Program-made: the position numbers and the translations under genes | The notes under the pieces: generated by a model | Told to the model about the DNA's origin: nothing | What the model saw: the letters and a program-made list of their open reading frames with translations, nothing else | Database searches by the model: none | Source of the DNA: Lepidodermella squamata | Taxonomy: Eukaryota; Gastrotricha | Reading direction: 5' to 3' | DNA: 64,000 bases | NCBI GenBank assembly: GCA_047495785.1 | Contig: JBLDXI010000020.1 | Span: 1,612,001-1,676,000 of the forward strand | Shown here: piece by piece, positions 13,890 through 25,540 of the stretch | Layout: each line of letters begins with the position of its first letter | How positions within the stretch are numbered: the first letter of the stretch is position 1

Positions 13890-14400
13890 CTAGCTGAGAA
13901 AATTAAAATGCACCTTCTTCCAAATAGGGACTCTAGCTTTCAATTGGTCGATCGCATACGAGACCGCTGCTAGAGAGCCAGCTCTTCGTTCAGAGGACAC
14001 TGCAATGACAACTGAGGACTCGCCAACTCGGACTTCTCTGTGAAATGAACCAGCGGTCATAACTTTTAACAGAGATTTATAGAAAGCTGAACCCAATTTT
14101 GTGCTGGATGAGGATGTTTTTCACGTGCCACTTCGCCCGTATCTCATCACATATTTCATTGAGGACTTTAATCGCCATAGGTTCATACGCTTCGTAGCTC
14201 AAGCAGCTCACTTCTTTGCCATCATAGGGCGATCGAGTTGTTCCTTGAAAAATTGACTCGCAATTAAAAAAAATGTCATCTTTCAGCCACTCATTTTTAC
14301 CGACAAACGTCGAGACAGCGCCACAAGTATTGTCCTGCACTTGCCGCATGACATCTTGCATATCGCCAATCGACTTGTCAGATACGGTTATTATGTTCAT
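13890..14400 (-). CDS. MOCS2B: Molybdopterin synthase catalytic (large) subunit, MoaE family
   Basis: Three exons (14400-14301, 14243-14093, 14037-13890) with introns of 57 and 55 bp give 132 aa. The product transfers sulfur, with the MOCS2A/MoaD partner, onto precursor Z to make molybdopterin. Diagnostic stretches are CGAVSTFVG / [12 protein letters not shown] (split by intron 1), [10 protein letters not shown], the [19 protein letters not shown] segment recreated across intron 2, and [20 protein letters not shown] followed by IWKK. The last two contain the lysines corresponding to the active-site pair of E. coli MoaE. The protein stops seven residues after WKK, so the usual C-terminal tail is short or missing; a GTGCAT donor at WKK could lead to an unseen last exon. 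No small subunit (ending PPISGG or similar) is encoded immediately upstream. Confidence 0.88.
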
Positions 14401-14984
14401 TCTCGTTAACAGCTAATTTCAACACAAAATGTCGTTAGTTTTTAATTCTTGCATCTCAACTGGTGGTAACAATAAGAAAAACAGCTTCAATAATGTTTCA
14501 CTCAGCTTCTCATTTAACAGAAAAATTCACAGAAGAAGACGTGCATCAACGTGGCGCAATCATAAAAACACGAGAAAAAGTGAAAACTAAACGATATCAT
14601 AAGCAACAAAAATCGCTCAGCTTTGATTAAACAAATAAGTATAGGTATCGTCAACTGATAACTACTGGTTTCCTGTATGCAAAGGGTGAGCAAGAACTTT
14701 CGCGGAACCGGAAGAAATCATTTTTAAATGCGTTTGATGATGATGTATTTCACAAGTACAATGCATCGCTATAGCGCTATATGAACAAAAATATAGCCGA
14801 TTAATAAGAGAAATTTTATGGCAGTGCCATGAAAGGTCAAAGATGTACACGAAATCAATACCTCGCCATCGGCAATATTCTTTCGGTCAAATCGAAATCT
14901 GACAATCACAACAGATAAAGTATCCGGGTACAACGCGCGGGAAAAATGAGTAGAAACCAGCTTTATTCAGATTTCAGGTATATT
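14401..14984. other. Intergenic between FBXO9 and MOCS2B
   Basis: I looked here for a MOCS2A/MoaD-like small subunit on the minus strand and found none. A minus-strand AATAAA (TTTATT at 14962-14967) lies about 20 bases after the FBXO9 stop and is a plausible poly(A) signal. Confidence 0.45.
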
Positions 14985-16632
14985 TCACGCCAAAGGCGCT
15001 TCGGAAACAGCAGCGAATGACTTCACTCTAGAGAAATACAGGGGAGGGAAATTTTGTCGACCATTATTGGTGTCGTTGGAGCAGTCGAATTCGCTGACAG
15101 ATTCTTTCCCACCCGGAAATCGAGATACCAGTCGATAGCTTTTCCAGTTCAAATATGATCGATATCGTCGATTAAGAATCTCAAAACACTGGCAAAGAAC
15201 ATATTTACGAAATTCCGCGGAAACGCATCGTAAAATTACCATATAATATGTCAAAGTTGTGACCAATGATTTTGGCTCCTTTGAGCCAGGTCGACGCTGT
15301 TGATCGGCAGTCGAGGTTTTCTCCAAAATTATGTTCAAATCAGACCCTGAAATGCGATATACTCCCTGAATGACATTGAGGAACCTCGAATTCTTGTAGC
15401 GCAACTTGGGCAGCGAATTTATCGGGTCCTCTGGAGTAGTTAATGTCAATACTGTCCCTAAATTAGCAATACTTGTTTCTGCGGTCTTCTGTCAATTCGC
15501 TAATGACTTACCATCAGCAAAGAATCGAAAATATCTGTAATATTCTACTGAGTGCCAAGGTTGATAAGCACAGTCGAGGCCAATATCACCGCGTCTATGA
15601 TATACCACTCTACTGATATAGCAACCTGCACGAAACAGGAGATATGACCAAAGCTTCTCCAATTGTTGAAACTAACCATTGAAATGTAAATGTGGTACAG
15701 TGATGTAGAAATCTCTCCATGTAGCGCAGTCGGGTGAAAGATCCGTTGGAACCTCAAGGGTACGGCCGAAAGTTTTCAGGCAAATTAAACGCCACAATTC
15801 TGAGTCGCGTGCTACAAAGTATAAAGCTCGGCAAGTCATGGACATTTGCTCCACAGATCTAACATCCATTTGGCTACCAATTACCCAGCGCATTAGGTAA
15901 AGCAGCAGTTCATGGGGTAAATCTGAAATGTGATATGTCGATTGTTCATGTTCTTTGAAAATTCTGGTTTCTGCTTCGACACAGCAAGCCGGCATGGGAG
16001 AAACTGGGTCCGATCTCTCTTGAGCATCAACGCATCCTGGTATGCGGAATACAGTTTTAGACAAGTACAAGAAGATGAACTTGGAAACATACCTTTCGGC
16101 AACATGCTCAGCCGGTAGGTTTTCAAGTCATCGCGGGCATTGACTTCGATTGAAGGGTCCAGATGGACAGCGTGCCGATAATATTCGATCGCTGCGGGTA
16201 TTAAATGTATGAATGAAGCGAAACGGGATGAACAGACGGTACAAAATACCTTCAGCTAACTTTCCGTCCTTTTCAGCTGAATATCCAAGTAGGAACAATT
16301 TTTTAGCCTGAAAATGGACTTGTAAATAAGAAATTTAGGTTCGATTTTGCTGGCGAACTTTTTCTAACGCGACAGAAGGAGTTTCTGGGACGACAGCTTT
16401 TTTCGTAACGCCGGTTGGCCGAAATATGCCCATGCGCTTTTCCCTAAGTTCAGCTTCCCAGTTACGCCTGAAATCTTCAAGATCCTTAGATAGGCCCGAC
16501 TGTGGGACTGCCTCTTCATTATACCAGCATTCGTCTCCCGAATCTTCTGATGGGACCTTAAACAAAAATTAAGGAATCACCATTGAGCCTGATGACACGC
16601 GGCATAATTAATCAATAACTTACGACTGACAT
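14985..16632 (-). CDS. FBXO9: F-box only protein 9 (SCF ubiquitin ligase substrate adaptor)
   Basis: Seven coding exons are inferred: 16632-16624 (only 9 bp, MSV), 16556-16359, 16307-16250, 16191-16093, 16036-15677, 15625-15512 and 15457-14985. They give 436 aa, close to the vertebrate isoform length. A TPR-like helix pair spans about 69-110 (AKKLFLLGYSAEKDGKLAEA, then IEYYRHAVHLDPSIEV). The F-box is about 156-205 (ISDLPHELLLYLMRWV, then CRALYFVARDSELWRLIC). The FBXO9-specific C-terminal region follows (CYISRVVYHRRGDIG, VEYYRYFRFFADGTVLTLTT, PPLYFSRVKSFAAVSEAPL). Family knowledge: FBXO9 is an SCF adaptor that acts on TEL2/TTI1 downstream of CK2. Introns are 46-66 bp except in the 5' part. The 9-bp first coding exon is inferred from a good GTAAGT donor and matching phase. 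Confidence 0.92.
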
Positions 16633-18771
16633 ATTTTCAGCTCGCTATTTGAGTTTCGCTCTCACCACTTGAAAATGTGCATAAAATATGCAATCACTAA
16701 ACGAACAAAACATCATTTCTTACGACGTCTCGAACAAAAAACTAGTTCCAAACGGAACTCTTGCAGAGCTTCAATTTTAACTGGACTTGAGGCAAACGCC
16801 CAAGTCAATTAGCGCAAGAAACAAGCATAAATTTAGTCGAAATAAGTTGCGAAAGAAACCTTACAGATCTCATCAAACACTGAGTGGAAACGATTATTCC
16901 ATTTTGCGATAACACAAAACTCGAGAGCAGGTGACAATGATCAAAGCTCTAATTATCCTGTAGACATCCTGTATGTTATCTAGAAATAGGATGTCGGATG
17001 TCTACAATGCAATGTGCCGCCTTTTCATTAACAGAGCCACGATTTTTCGCTTCTCAACTCTATAGATAATTACCGTAGTTACCGAAATACAAGCCTGGGC
17101 GGCACTACAAAGAACATCAAAGTGCCGACAAAGGGTTGCCGCCTAAGCTTGTATTTCGTAACTACGGTATAAACAATCAGTACGATTTCAAGTAGTTTTC
17201 TGCGACTAGCCGTCGCCGCGTTCTTACATAAAGCGGCAGGGCTCATTATACTTGAGACCAGAATAGTCGTTGCTACGGATGTCTGCAAACTGCGCCTTTT
17301 CAGAGGCCAGGGCAGAGGGCTGGCGAAAAAAACGGTAGATTTTTTTCAAAATGTGATTGGTGATTGGGCTCCAATCCGGGTTCCAAGGAAAACTGAGACG
17401 GCGAGGAAGGATACTTCCGCAAGGTCCAGCAGATGGTGAATAATTGCTGGTAAGGTTCAATAAATGGTAAATGGCTTTTGGATTCGCACTTCGGCGGTCT
17501 GCCATCCAACGGGCCCGGATGTAGGCACGGTAATGAATTACCTTTTCTCGTTTCTTCGCGAAATGAGCTCGCTGTCGGCAGTCGTATTCTGTTTTAAACG
17601 TTTTCAGAACTTGGTCTCTGAGGATCTTCGGGTTTTCGGAAGATCTAGGTCATGCCATTTGCTAGCAGAACAAAACCGGATGCTAAGGTGATGAGCTTGA
17701 GCTTGCCCGGAGCTTGCCTTGGGATTTCGACGCAATCATATCTGATTTTGTGATCGAAAGAGGGAGGGGGATTTCTTCACCAAGTTGTGAAGACAAGCAA
17801 TTGGGACATGGGACTATAGTAATTTGGTTATTTCAGACGGGATAACGTGTTAACTTGGTCAATCTTCAGCAGCGTTTGAGATCTAACGCATTGCTTCCCG
17901 AGCTTGTAGTCAGGACGAATGTTTCACCACTGCCCACTGCCCAATGCCGAAGCCACTCATAAGGCGTTTACCTTAGGCTGAATCTCAACAGGATCCGCAG
18001 GAACTCAAAGACATTCAATCTCAAATGTAGGTCGAAGAGGATGTATAACGTTCATTCATAAAACTTTTGGCTCCTTTCTCAATTCAAAAATGACCTTGAA
18101 CTTGGAGCATGATTGAATTAGCTCATTGCATTTTTGTGATATGGAGAATGAAATATCCACTATTCCAATATTAATTAATCATTAATCATGCGAAAAAGTT
18201 GTTGAAAATGTCAAGTCGAATCGAAACGAATCGATGAAACGAATCGAAATCGAATGGTAATAATCTTCGTCTTCTGATCGTCCATTCTGTATAAGCCATG
18301 TTACTGCACACCTGTCCCGTTACATGGCAAATCTTTGATACTAGATTGTTTTTGACAATTAATAATTAGTGCGTTTATCTTCTATTCTCTTGAAATATGA
18401 CTTTGGCCTCTTCAGATGGGAGGATGAGGCATGAGACCGTGAAGCCCCCGAGAAATCTTTCATCTGCGAACAATACGACTTTGCCAGTACCTCTATTTTC
18501 TATTTTCTAACCAGCTCTAGGGTATTTTCTATAACCCAACTATTAAGGTCCCTTTCAGTAAATGCGCACCTGGCTATCTTAGAAGCTTCAAGCGTTTAAC
18601 GCACTCCCTTTTGTCCACTTATCCTTAGCGAATACTTTCCCCAAATCTACCATACCCTTACCTACCTGGTATATTAGAACATAGGAACTGTATGATATTC
18701 TGTTTCGCTTTTTGTATAATTGAGATTTGCCGTTCATAGAGTCGTTAGTACCCTTATTCTGATACTCGACG
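16633..18771. other. Divergent intergenic region between FBXO9 and importin-5
   Basis: This 2.1 kb region must hold the promoters of both neighbours, which point away from each other. It carries a 99-bp perfect-looking foldback (separate entry) and a short GAATCGAAAC-type repeat near 18210-18255. Frames such as 17224-17505 (minus) match nothing I recognise. Confidence 0.5.
17071..17169. repeat. 99-bp palindromic foldback element
   Basis: The left arm starts TACCGTAGTTACCGAAATAC and continues AAGCCTGGGCGGC. The right arm is its reverse complement with one extra base and one or two substitutions, ending CTACGGTA. A second small stem (GGCACT...AGTGCC) fills the centre. The size, terminal TA and lack of coding capacity suit a tiny MITE. 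Confidence 0.75.
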
Positions 18772-21700
18772 ATGACCACGTGCACCATTGAGGATTTCGT
18801 CAAGGTCTTGCATCAACTGCTGAATCCTGAGAATGAAGAGCGTGTTAAAGCTGAGGTAAGTCTTGATCAAGTTTCAAAAGTTGTCATTCAATTGTATTCA
18901 TTTTTAAGCAATGGTACGATCAAATTGCCGCTCTTCACCGTTTGGAACTGCTGTTTCAAGTAATTTCTCAGCGCACTCTTCCGGCCGAGGTATTTTCCAC
19001 TTAAAGCTCTGCCTAAAAACGACAGAATGAACTCTTTCTTTCTGTATAGCTAAGATCACTGGCGATGGTGCTTAGCAGAAAGCTTCTTATGGGGTCATTT
19101 GAGCAGCTATTCCCTGCTGGGGTGACTGATCCAGCCACCGAACCATTTAAAAGGCAGCTTCTGGTTCTAGTTGTCGCTGAGGAGGATGTGCAGATGTCAC
19201 GAAAACTTGGCGAAATTGTTGCAGAATTGGCTCGTCAGCTGAAAGGTATGAATGCCCCTTGAATGATAGACTCGAGTTGAGCAATTGGGTTTCAGATGAT
19301 AATGGCGTTTCTTTGTGGCCGGAGGCCCTCAAATTTTTGTTTGACGCTGTAACCTCCATTCAACCACATCTCAAAAGGACAGCTCTGCACATAATAGGGT
19401 TTGTTTTATTATTATTTCGCAAAAATCTTTCTTTACTGGTATGATTTCATAGACAACACCCGGGAATTTTCGGTAGCCAACAGTCTCATTACATCGGGGT
19501 GATCCGTGATGTCTTCATGCAATGCCTTCGCGATCAGGATGCTCTTGTTCGCAACGAAGCAGTGACTTGTGTTGCATCTTTCCTTGACCATAACTCCGGT
19601 CAAGATGACGTCGTCATGGCCTTGCGAGACTCAGCTCCTCATTTGCTGCAAGTCGTTGCCGAGTCAGCCAACACTTGTGATGATGACACGGCTCTCAAAT
19701 GCTTAATTGATCTTGCTGACAAAGTTCCACAGTATCTTCGGCCGCAGTTGGATAATATCGTTGTGTTTTGTTTGAAGGTAAATACAATTTGAGCGTTCAT
19801 TTCATTGAAAATTCATTCTTTTTATTTTAGCTGGCTGGAACTGCTGATGCTGATGATAGCTGGAAGCACATGGCTTTGGAGGTTGTTGTCACATTAGCTG
19901 AATCTGCTTCTGCAATGTTCAGGAAGCTTTGCACCCGCCACATTCCGGCTATTGTTTCGCGTTTGTTAGAGTTCATGTGCGATGTTGAAGAAGAGGAGGA
20001 CTGGGCTTTCAGAGACACAGCTGAAAATGAAGAGCAAGATCAAGATTCGAACCCTTTCTTCGGCGAAACGAGCTTGGACCGTCTCGCCATTGGTCTGGGT
20101 GGTCGTGCTTTAATTGCTACGTTGTTGCAACATTGGCAACAGATGTTGGCTGATGCTAGATGGCAAGCTCGCCACGCAGCTTTAATGGCTATTTCGGCTT
20201 GCGGTGAGGGTTGCCGCAAGCAGATGGAACCTATTTTGGACCAGTTGGTCAGTGCAATTTTGCCTTTCTTGGCAGATTCGCATCCTCGCGTTCGTTACGC
20301 ATCTTGTAACGCATTGGGCCAAATGTCGACGGATTTCGGCCCGCTCTTCCAGAAGAAGTTCCACGACAAGGTCATTCCTGGTCTCTTGTCCGTTATGGAC
20401 GACTATGCTCATCCTCGTGTTCAGGCTCACGGAGGCGCTGCTTTGGTCAATTTCAGCGAGGAATGCCCACCGTCGTTGATGACCCCTTACCTCGACATGA
20501 TTATCGCTAAACTCGAGGCAGTTCTTCAAGCGAAATTCCACGAATTGATGGAACGTGGCAATAAACTTGTCTTGGAACAAGTTGTAACCACCTTGGCTGC
20601 TGTTGCTGATTCTGCCGAAGAGCGTTTCGCTAATTACTATGACCGCTTCATGCCTTGTTTGAAATACATTCTTCAGAATGCGACCAGCCCTCAATTGCGT
20701 CTACTTCGCGGTAAAACAATCGAGTGTGTCAGCTTAATCGGCCTGGCGGTTGGTAAGGAGAAGTTCGCCCCTGACTGTATGGAGGTCATGCAGGTCCTAC
20801 TACAGGCTCAAAACGCGCCTGCTGACGGGGCTACCCCCGATGCGGCAGCTGCTGCTGCTGCGGCCGGGCCTGGTGAATTATCAGTCGATGATCCTCAATT
20901 GGCTTACATGATTTCGGCCTGGGCTAGGATGTGCCGGATTTTGGGCAAAGATTTCTGCCCGTATTTGCCCATTGTTATGCCGTCGCTGCTCCGTTTAGCT
21001 GCCATGAAACCTGACGTGGCTATTTTGAGCCAGGACGAAGCTAAGGAGCTGCTAACCGACGACGAATGGCAGGTCGTTAATCTCGGAGACCAGCAAAACG
21101 TCGGAATCAAGACAACCGGTCTTGAGGAGAAAGCCCAGGCCTGTAACATGCTAGTCTGTTACGCCCGTGAGTTGGGTGACGGCTTTATCGAATACGTCGA
21201 GCGCGTTGCTCGCATTATGGTGCAGCACCTGAAGTTCTACTTCCACGAAGGCGTGCGAACTGCCGCAGCCGAATCGCTGCCGTGCTTACTCGAATCGGCT
21301 CAGAGCCGAGGCCACGAATTATCTAGCGCTTTATGGCAATTTGCAGCCCAACCCCTACTGGCAGCTATTGATTGCGAAATGGTTAGTTGATGCGGGAATA
21401 TTTTTGCTAAAAACTGCCACGGGCCTGGAATTTTCGTAGACGATACCTATTTTGGTCAGTTTTTAAGCTGGAATTTTTCAATTTTAGGAATTATCGGTTC
21501 TGGCTGTTCAACTGGGCGCGTTGGCCGAATGCATCGAAACTATGGGCCGTGGTTCGCTGAGCCATGACCAGCTCACCACTCTGTCGGCTTTGTTGGGTAA
21601 AATTGTCGACGAACATATGGAAAGGCAAGCCGATCGTCAGCAACAGCGTACCGGCGAAGATTATGATGAGGCCGTTGAAGAAAATCTTCAGGTGAGTTAC

Positions 21701-22568
21701 AAATCCAATCTACCTTAAACATTTTAACAAGTGATTCTTCTCAATACAGGAAGAAGATGAAGATGACGTTCATGTCTTAAGCAAAGTTTCCGATGTGATT
21801 CACTCACTTTTCTACGTGTACGGCGTTGAATATCTGCAATATTTTGAACAATTGGCGCCCAAGTTCTCGCAACTCCTTTCCCCCACCCAACCGTGGGCGG
21901 ATCGCCAGTGGTCAATTTGCGTTTTCGATGACGTTGTCGAGTACGCGAGCCCTCAATCTGCCGCTTACCTCCCACTTTTCGGCGTTCGCCTTGTCGAATG
22001 CATCGTCGACGCGCAGCCGGAAGTTCGCCAGGCTGCTGCGTATGGTATCGGCATTCTCGCGCGATACGGCGGCCAGGACAGCGCGACGACTCAGCTGATC
22101 ACAAACGCGGTCCCACTGCTCGTTCGCTGCATCAACGAGCCGAACTCGCGCCAGCCCGAGGTCGTTAGCGCGACTGAGAACTGCATCTCCGCAGTAATGA
22201 AAATCATCCGTTATCGCAACTATGACGTGGCAAATCTACTTCCGGTGTGGTTCTCATGGCTGCCGATCTGGGACGACCAGGACGAGTGCGAAAATAACTA
22301 CGACTACCTGTGCGAGCTGGTCGAGGGCAACAACGCCGTGATTTTGGGTGCTGAAAACGCTAATTTGCCTCGCGTTGTTTCGATCATGGCCGACGCGTTG
22401 GAGCGCGAATCGATTCTGCCGATCGGATCGACGGCTCGGCGCATTGTCGGGCTGCTAACCCAGCTACGCTCGTCCGCCGAAATGCTGTTCAACTTCTGCA
22501 TGAGCCAGCTGTCGCCAACTCAAGCTCAGGCGGTTCTAACGGCGCTTTCAAACCCGCCTCCCCAATAA
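18772..22568 (+). CDS. IPO5: Importin-5 (karyopherin beta-3, RanBP5), complete
   Basis: Eight exons (18772-18855, 18909-18989, 19050-19245, 19296-19398, 19453-19777, 19831-21381, 21488-21691, 21750-22568) are phase-consistent and give 1120 aa; human IPO5 is 1097. It is a HEAT-repeat nuclear import receptor that binds RanGTP and carries ribosomal proteins, histones and other cargo. Clear landmarks are WPEALKFLFDAVTSIQ, IDLADKVPQYLRPQLDNI, the acidic loop EEEEDWAFRDTAENEEQDQD with SNPFFGE, HPRVRYASCNALGQMSTDFG, RLLRGKTIECVSLIGLAVGK, PQLAYMISAWARMCRILGK, PWADRQWSICVFDDVVEYAS and PEVRQAAAYGIGILARYGGQ. An alanine run of eight near residue 600 lies where the human protein has a short acidic linker. 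Start: first ATG of the homologous N-terminus, MTTCTIEDFVKVLHQLL. Confidence 0.96.
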
Positions 22569-23169
22569 TTATTGAAATTTTTGCCTAAAAAACTGCTTAG
22601 CTAAAAATAACTAGATCAAAGTATAGCCTAGCTAAACCTTGCACTTCTTATTATCCAGAGCACATTCCCCCGTGTTGAATTTATTAGTGATAACGCAAGA
22701 CTTGGCGGCGGAAAATTGGAGGGATGATTTTTTGCCGGTGTTTGTTTTGGTTGCTGATGTATTTTTTTCTGTGCGTCCCGTGCGAATCACTGCTAATAAT
22801 AATGACGATGAAGACGATGAACCGCCGAGATACTGTGTTTCTTGAGTCTGCATTTAATCTAGGTGTGCTCCGGTGTCTGAAGAACGTTGAGTGATCGTAA
22901 AACCATCTTCATCTGTGTTACTTATTTTTCTCAGCGGGAGAGCGCTTAAACAGACTCTCGCTAAAACTACAATAACAATAAAACAGCAAATAAAACGTGA
23001 AAAAGCGATGTGTGTGAAGAAGGAGGTCTTTATAAAATAAACGAAGAAATGCCACGAAACAACGTGTTTTTATTACTTTCGCAAAAAATAATATTATCGA
23101 ATTTTTAAGGAGGAATTTTGATTTTTTCCCGATATTTTCAATTCTCAGAATTAATAGAAAAATGCAGAT
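22569..23169. other. 3' UTRs of importin-5 and TMEM26 copy B (tail-to-tail)
   Basis: The two genes converge, leaving 0.6 kb. Plus-strand AATAAA motifs at 22977-22982 and about 22989-22994 are plausible poly(A) signals for importin-5. TTTATT at 23068-23073 is AATAAA on the minus strand, about 100 bases past the TMEM26 stop. No further gene is seen. Confidence 0.55.
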
Positions 23170-25170
23170 TTACACAACTTCGCCGGCATTCATAATTCGC
23201 AGTGGGTTACGCAAACTCTCAGCAGTAATATTTCGAATGATAACATCCTTGAAAAACAGTTTTTCTATCGAGTTGTTCCTGCTAGTTTTTAAATGGCTCC
23301 TATCAAGAACCAGATCGATCTCGTAGATCAAGTGCAGGCTTCCATCTGCGGATCGAAAAACTGATATGTCCGATTTGAGATTGCGCCAAGATTTTCGCTT
23401 CATCGTCAGCTCATCATCGGCCTGATTTCTGCGATATACGACGTAATCAGCGGATGCTTTTACAGAGTTATCATTTTCGATTGAGATCGTTATTTCAGCT
23501 CTATCTTCATTTGTTTCAAAATCGTCTTCATTCGACTCGTGGGCCCCGAAGCGACCTTTGTGTTGACCGATTTCCCGCTCATCATCATCGCCGTCAGTCG
23601 AACTTGGGCAAACTTCGTCCGAAATGATAGCTATTACCCGGTATATATCCATAATCAGAACGATTCCGTTTTTCACAGCGAAAAAAATGTTCGCGAAAGT
23701 GATGATCTTTTTTTCGAAGATGAAAAACATGCGAATTATGAAGAAGGGGCCATCCTTGGAACGATTCGTGGTTAGGGAAAAGTTAATATTAAATTGCATT
23801 ACTCACTTGAAGGGCAATAGTAAAAACCATAGCCCAAACCTCATTGGTGAAGCAAAAACAGCTGAATTTGATGAACCTTCGCTTTGCAGCAGGACAATCG
23901 GGATCGATATCCACGAATCGGCTATGTCGAGCAAGAGTTGCTATCAATCAAAATATCGCTGTAATGTCCTGATTCGAGGCACGTTAACTCACCGGTGTAA
24001 TTGACAGCGAACTGTACATGGGATAAGGAATAGAGAATCAGAACTGCGACGACGTAGTCGAAAACATTTCCGACCCCTACGTACATGAGCGAATCGATTA
24101 TGTCCAGAATATCTGTTGCCTGTTAAAAGATACCCAATCGATGCTTTGTCACTCATATTTTGATGTCATTACCATCGCGACGTAAATTAGAAGCAGTTGA
24201 GACAGTTGGTCCCGAGTCATTGCACCTTTTGGAAATAGCCACTGTTTTAATATAGAATAAAAATAGTCAGTCCAGGTTTTATTCAAGTCTACGTTACTTA
24301 CCTTAGAAAATATGAGCATTATAAAGAATAATTGCTCCATTATTCTGGCCCACTCGAATTCGGTGAATTCGACACCACCGAAATCAAACTATTAACGTCA
24401 GAAGGATGAAATGAGCGTAAAATTCTTCATCTCCCATCTCACGTTAGATATCGTTCCGAATCTTTGGGGCTCAAATACATCCAGTTGCTCGAAGCTCGTC
24501 GTATTTGGGTTGTTTCTGATTCCTAGCCACTTCAATGTATACCTTTAATAATTTTCTAGTGAAATTTTTGAGAATTTTAGGGTGAGTTTGAACTTACAGG
24601 TGAATTTCGATCATCCAAATCGATGCCAAGCTGGAAAGGACGAATATTCCCATTGCTGGCGAACACCTGAAATAATTCATACTGTAATTTTAATAAATAA
24701 GGCTTGAAAGTTATGGGCACCAACCATTTATATTCGTGGCCAGAGTTAAGGAACCAGGTAACCAAAAATTCAGGTATGAATAGCGCGATCCTACAAAAAA
24801 GTTTGTACTTAAGCCCTCTTTTCAAGGTTTAAAACTAACCCAATCATCGGAGTCCAGTAGCAGAATGGCTCCAACTTCTTGACCCCGCTACCTTCTGTTG
24901 AAAGCTGTTGAGAAGTCGATGAGGAGTTGGAATCAGTAGATGCTTCGAACGAAAACCCAGTTGAATCGACTGAAATATGCCCACCATTGACACCAGCAGC
25001 GCGCCATGTCAAAACAAAAATTGTCTGAAAAATTTGGATACAAACGCTAAATTTTGTTACAAAATCTCGAAGCTTACCAAGGACATCAAAATGCGAACAA
25101 ATATGGCTTTGATTAGATCGTAAAACTTGGAGAAGCATCCAGCACAAGTTCCTTGAAAACTGCTAACCAT
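23170..25170 (-). CDS. TMEM26-family multipass membrane protein, copy B
   Basis: Ten exons (25170-25078, 25024-24840, 24790-24725, 24666-24598, 24542-24443, 24388-24302, 24241-24173, 24119-23993, 23940-23807, 23754-23170) give 504 aa. Homology to TMEM26 rests on NSGHEYKWCSPAMGIF (about 108-122), WLFPKGAMTRDQLSQLLLIY followed by ATDILDIIDSL (201-234), FTNEVWAMVFTIALQDGPFF and the AVKNGIVLIMDIYRVI segment. Several hydrophobic helices run from residue 20 to about 350. A soluble, acidic C-terminal half follows (HESNEDDFETNEDRAEITIS and onward). Vertebrate TMEM26 has no settled biochemical role. Copy A lies 370 bp upstream in the same orientation, so the pair arose by tandem duplication. Copy B has two introns that A lacks, and it ends without A's long basic tail. 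Confidence 0.85.
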
Positions 25171-25540
25171 TTCAAATGGTTATCGAATCTAATACGTTTG
25201 CTAGTAGGTATTGGCTCATGATTCGCGAAGCTATTTTAAACGTTCAATCAACGATTCAGCTTCATTCAATATTTATGCGTCGATACTTTCATGTTGTTGG
25301 CAACTGATTACGCGTTCTGTTCATCAACCTTGATGGTGCGTGGCTAGGCCGTTGTCACCATCAATTCGTAAATATTCTGCCCATTTCCAGACGCTATCTG
25401 ATTTATTCATTTTTTAAAAGCCAATGGGATATAAACGAAACAAAATTGTGTATTTTTTGCTTTGGCATTGCGGAAAATTGTGAATATTCAATAAAAATCC
25501 AGAAAAATCATAAAAAAAACCAGGTGAAGCAGAGAATTCT
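25171..25540. other. Intergenic between the TMEM26 copies
   Basis: This is a 370-bp gap holding the 3' end of copy A (minus-strand AATAAA, seen as TTTATT near 25400) and the promoter of copy B. No other element is visible. Confidence 0.45.

Noticed and set aside
13890-16632. FBXO9-MOCS2B-OXR1 as an operon
   Set aside because: All three are on one strand, but gaps of 0.6-0.7 kb and a good poly(A) signal right after FBXO9 argue against it; no trans-splice acceptor is evident.
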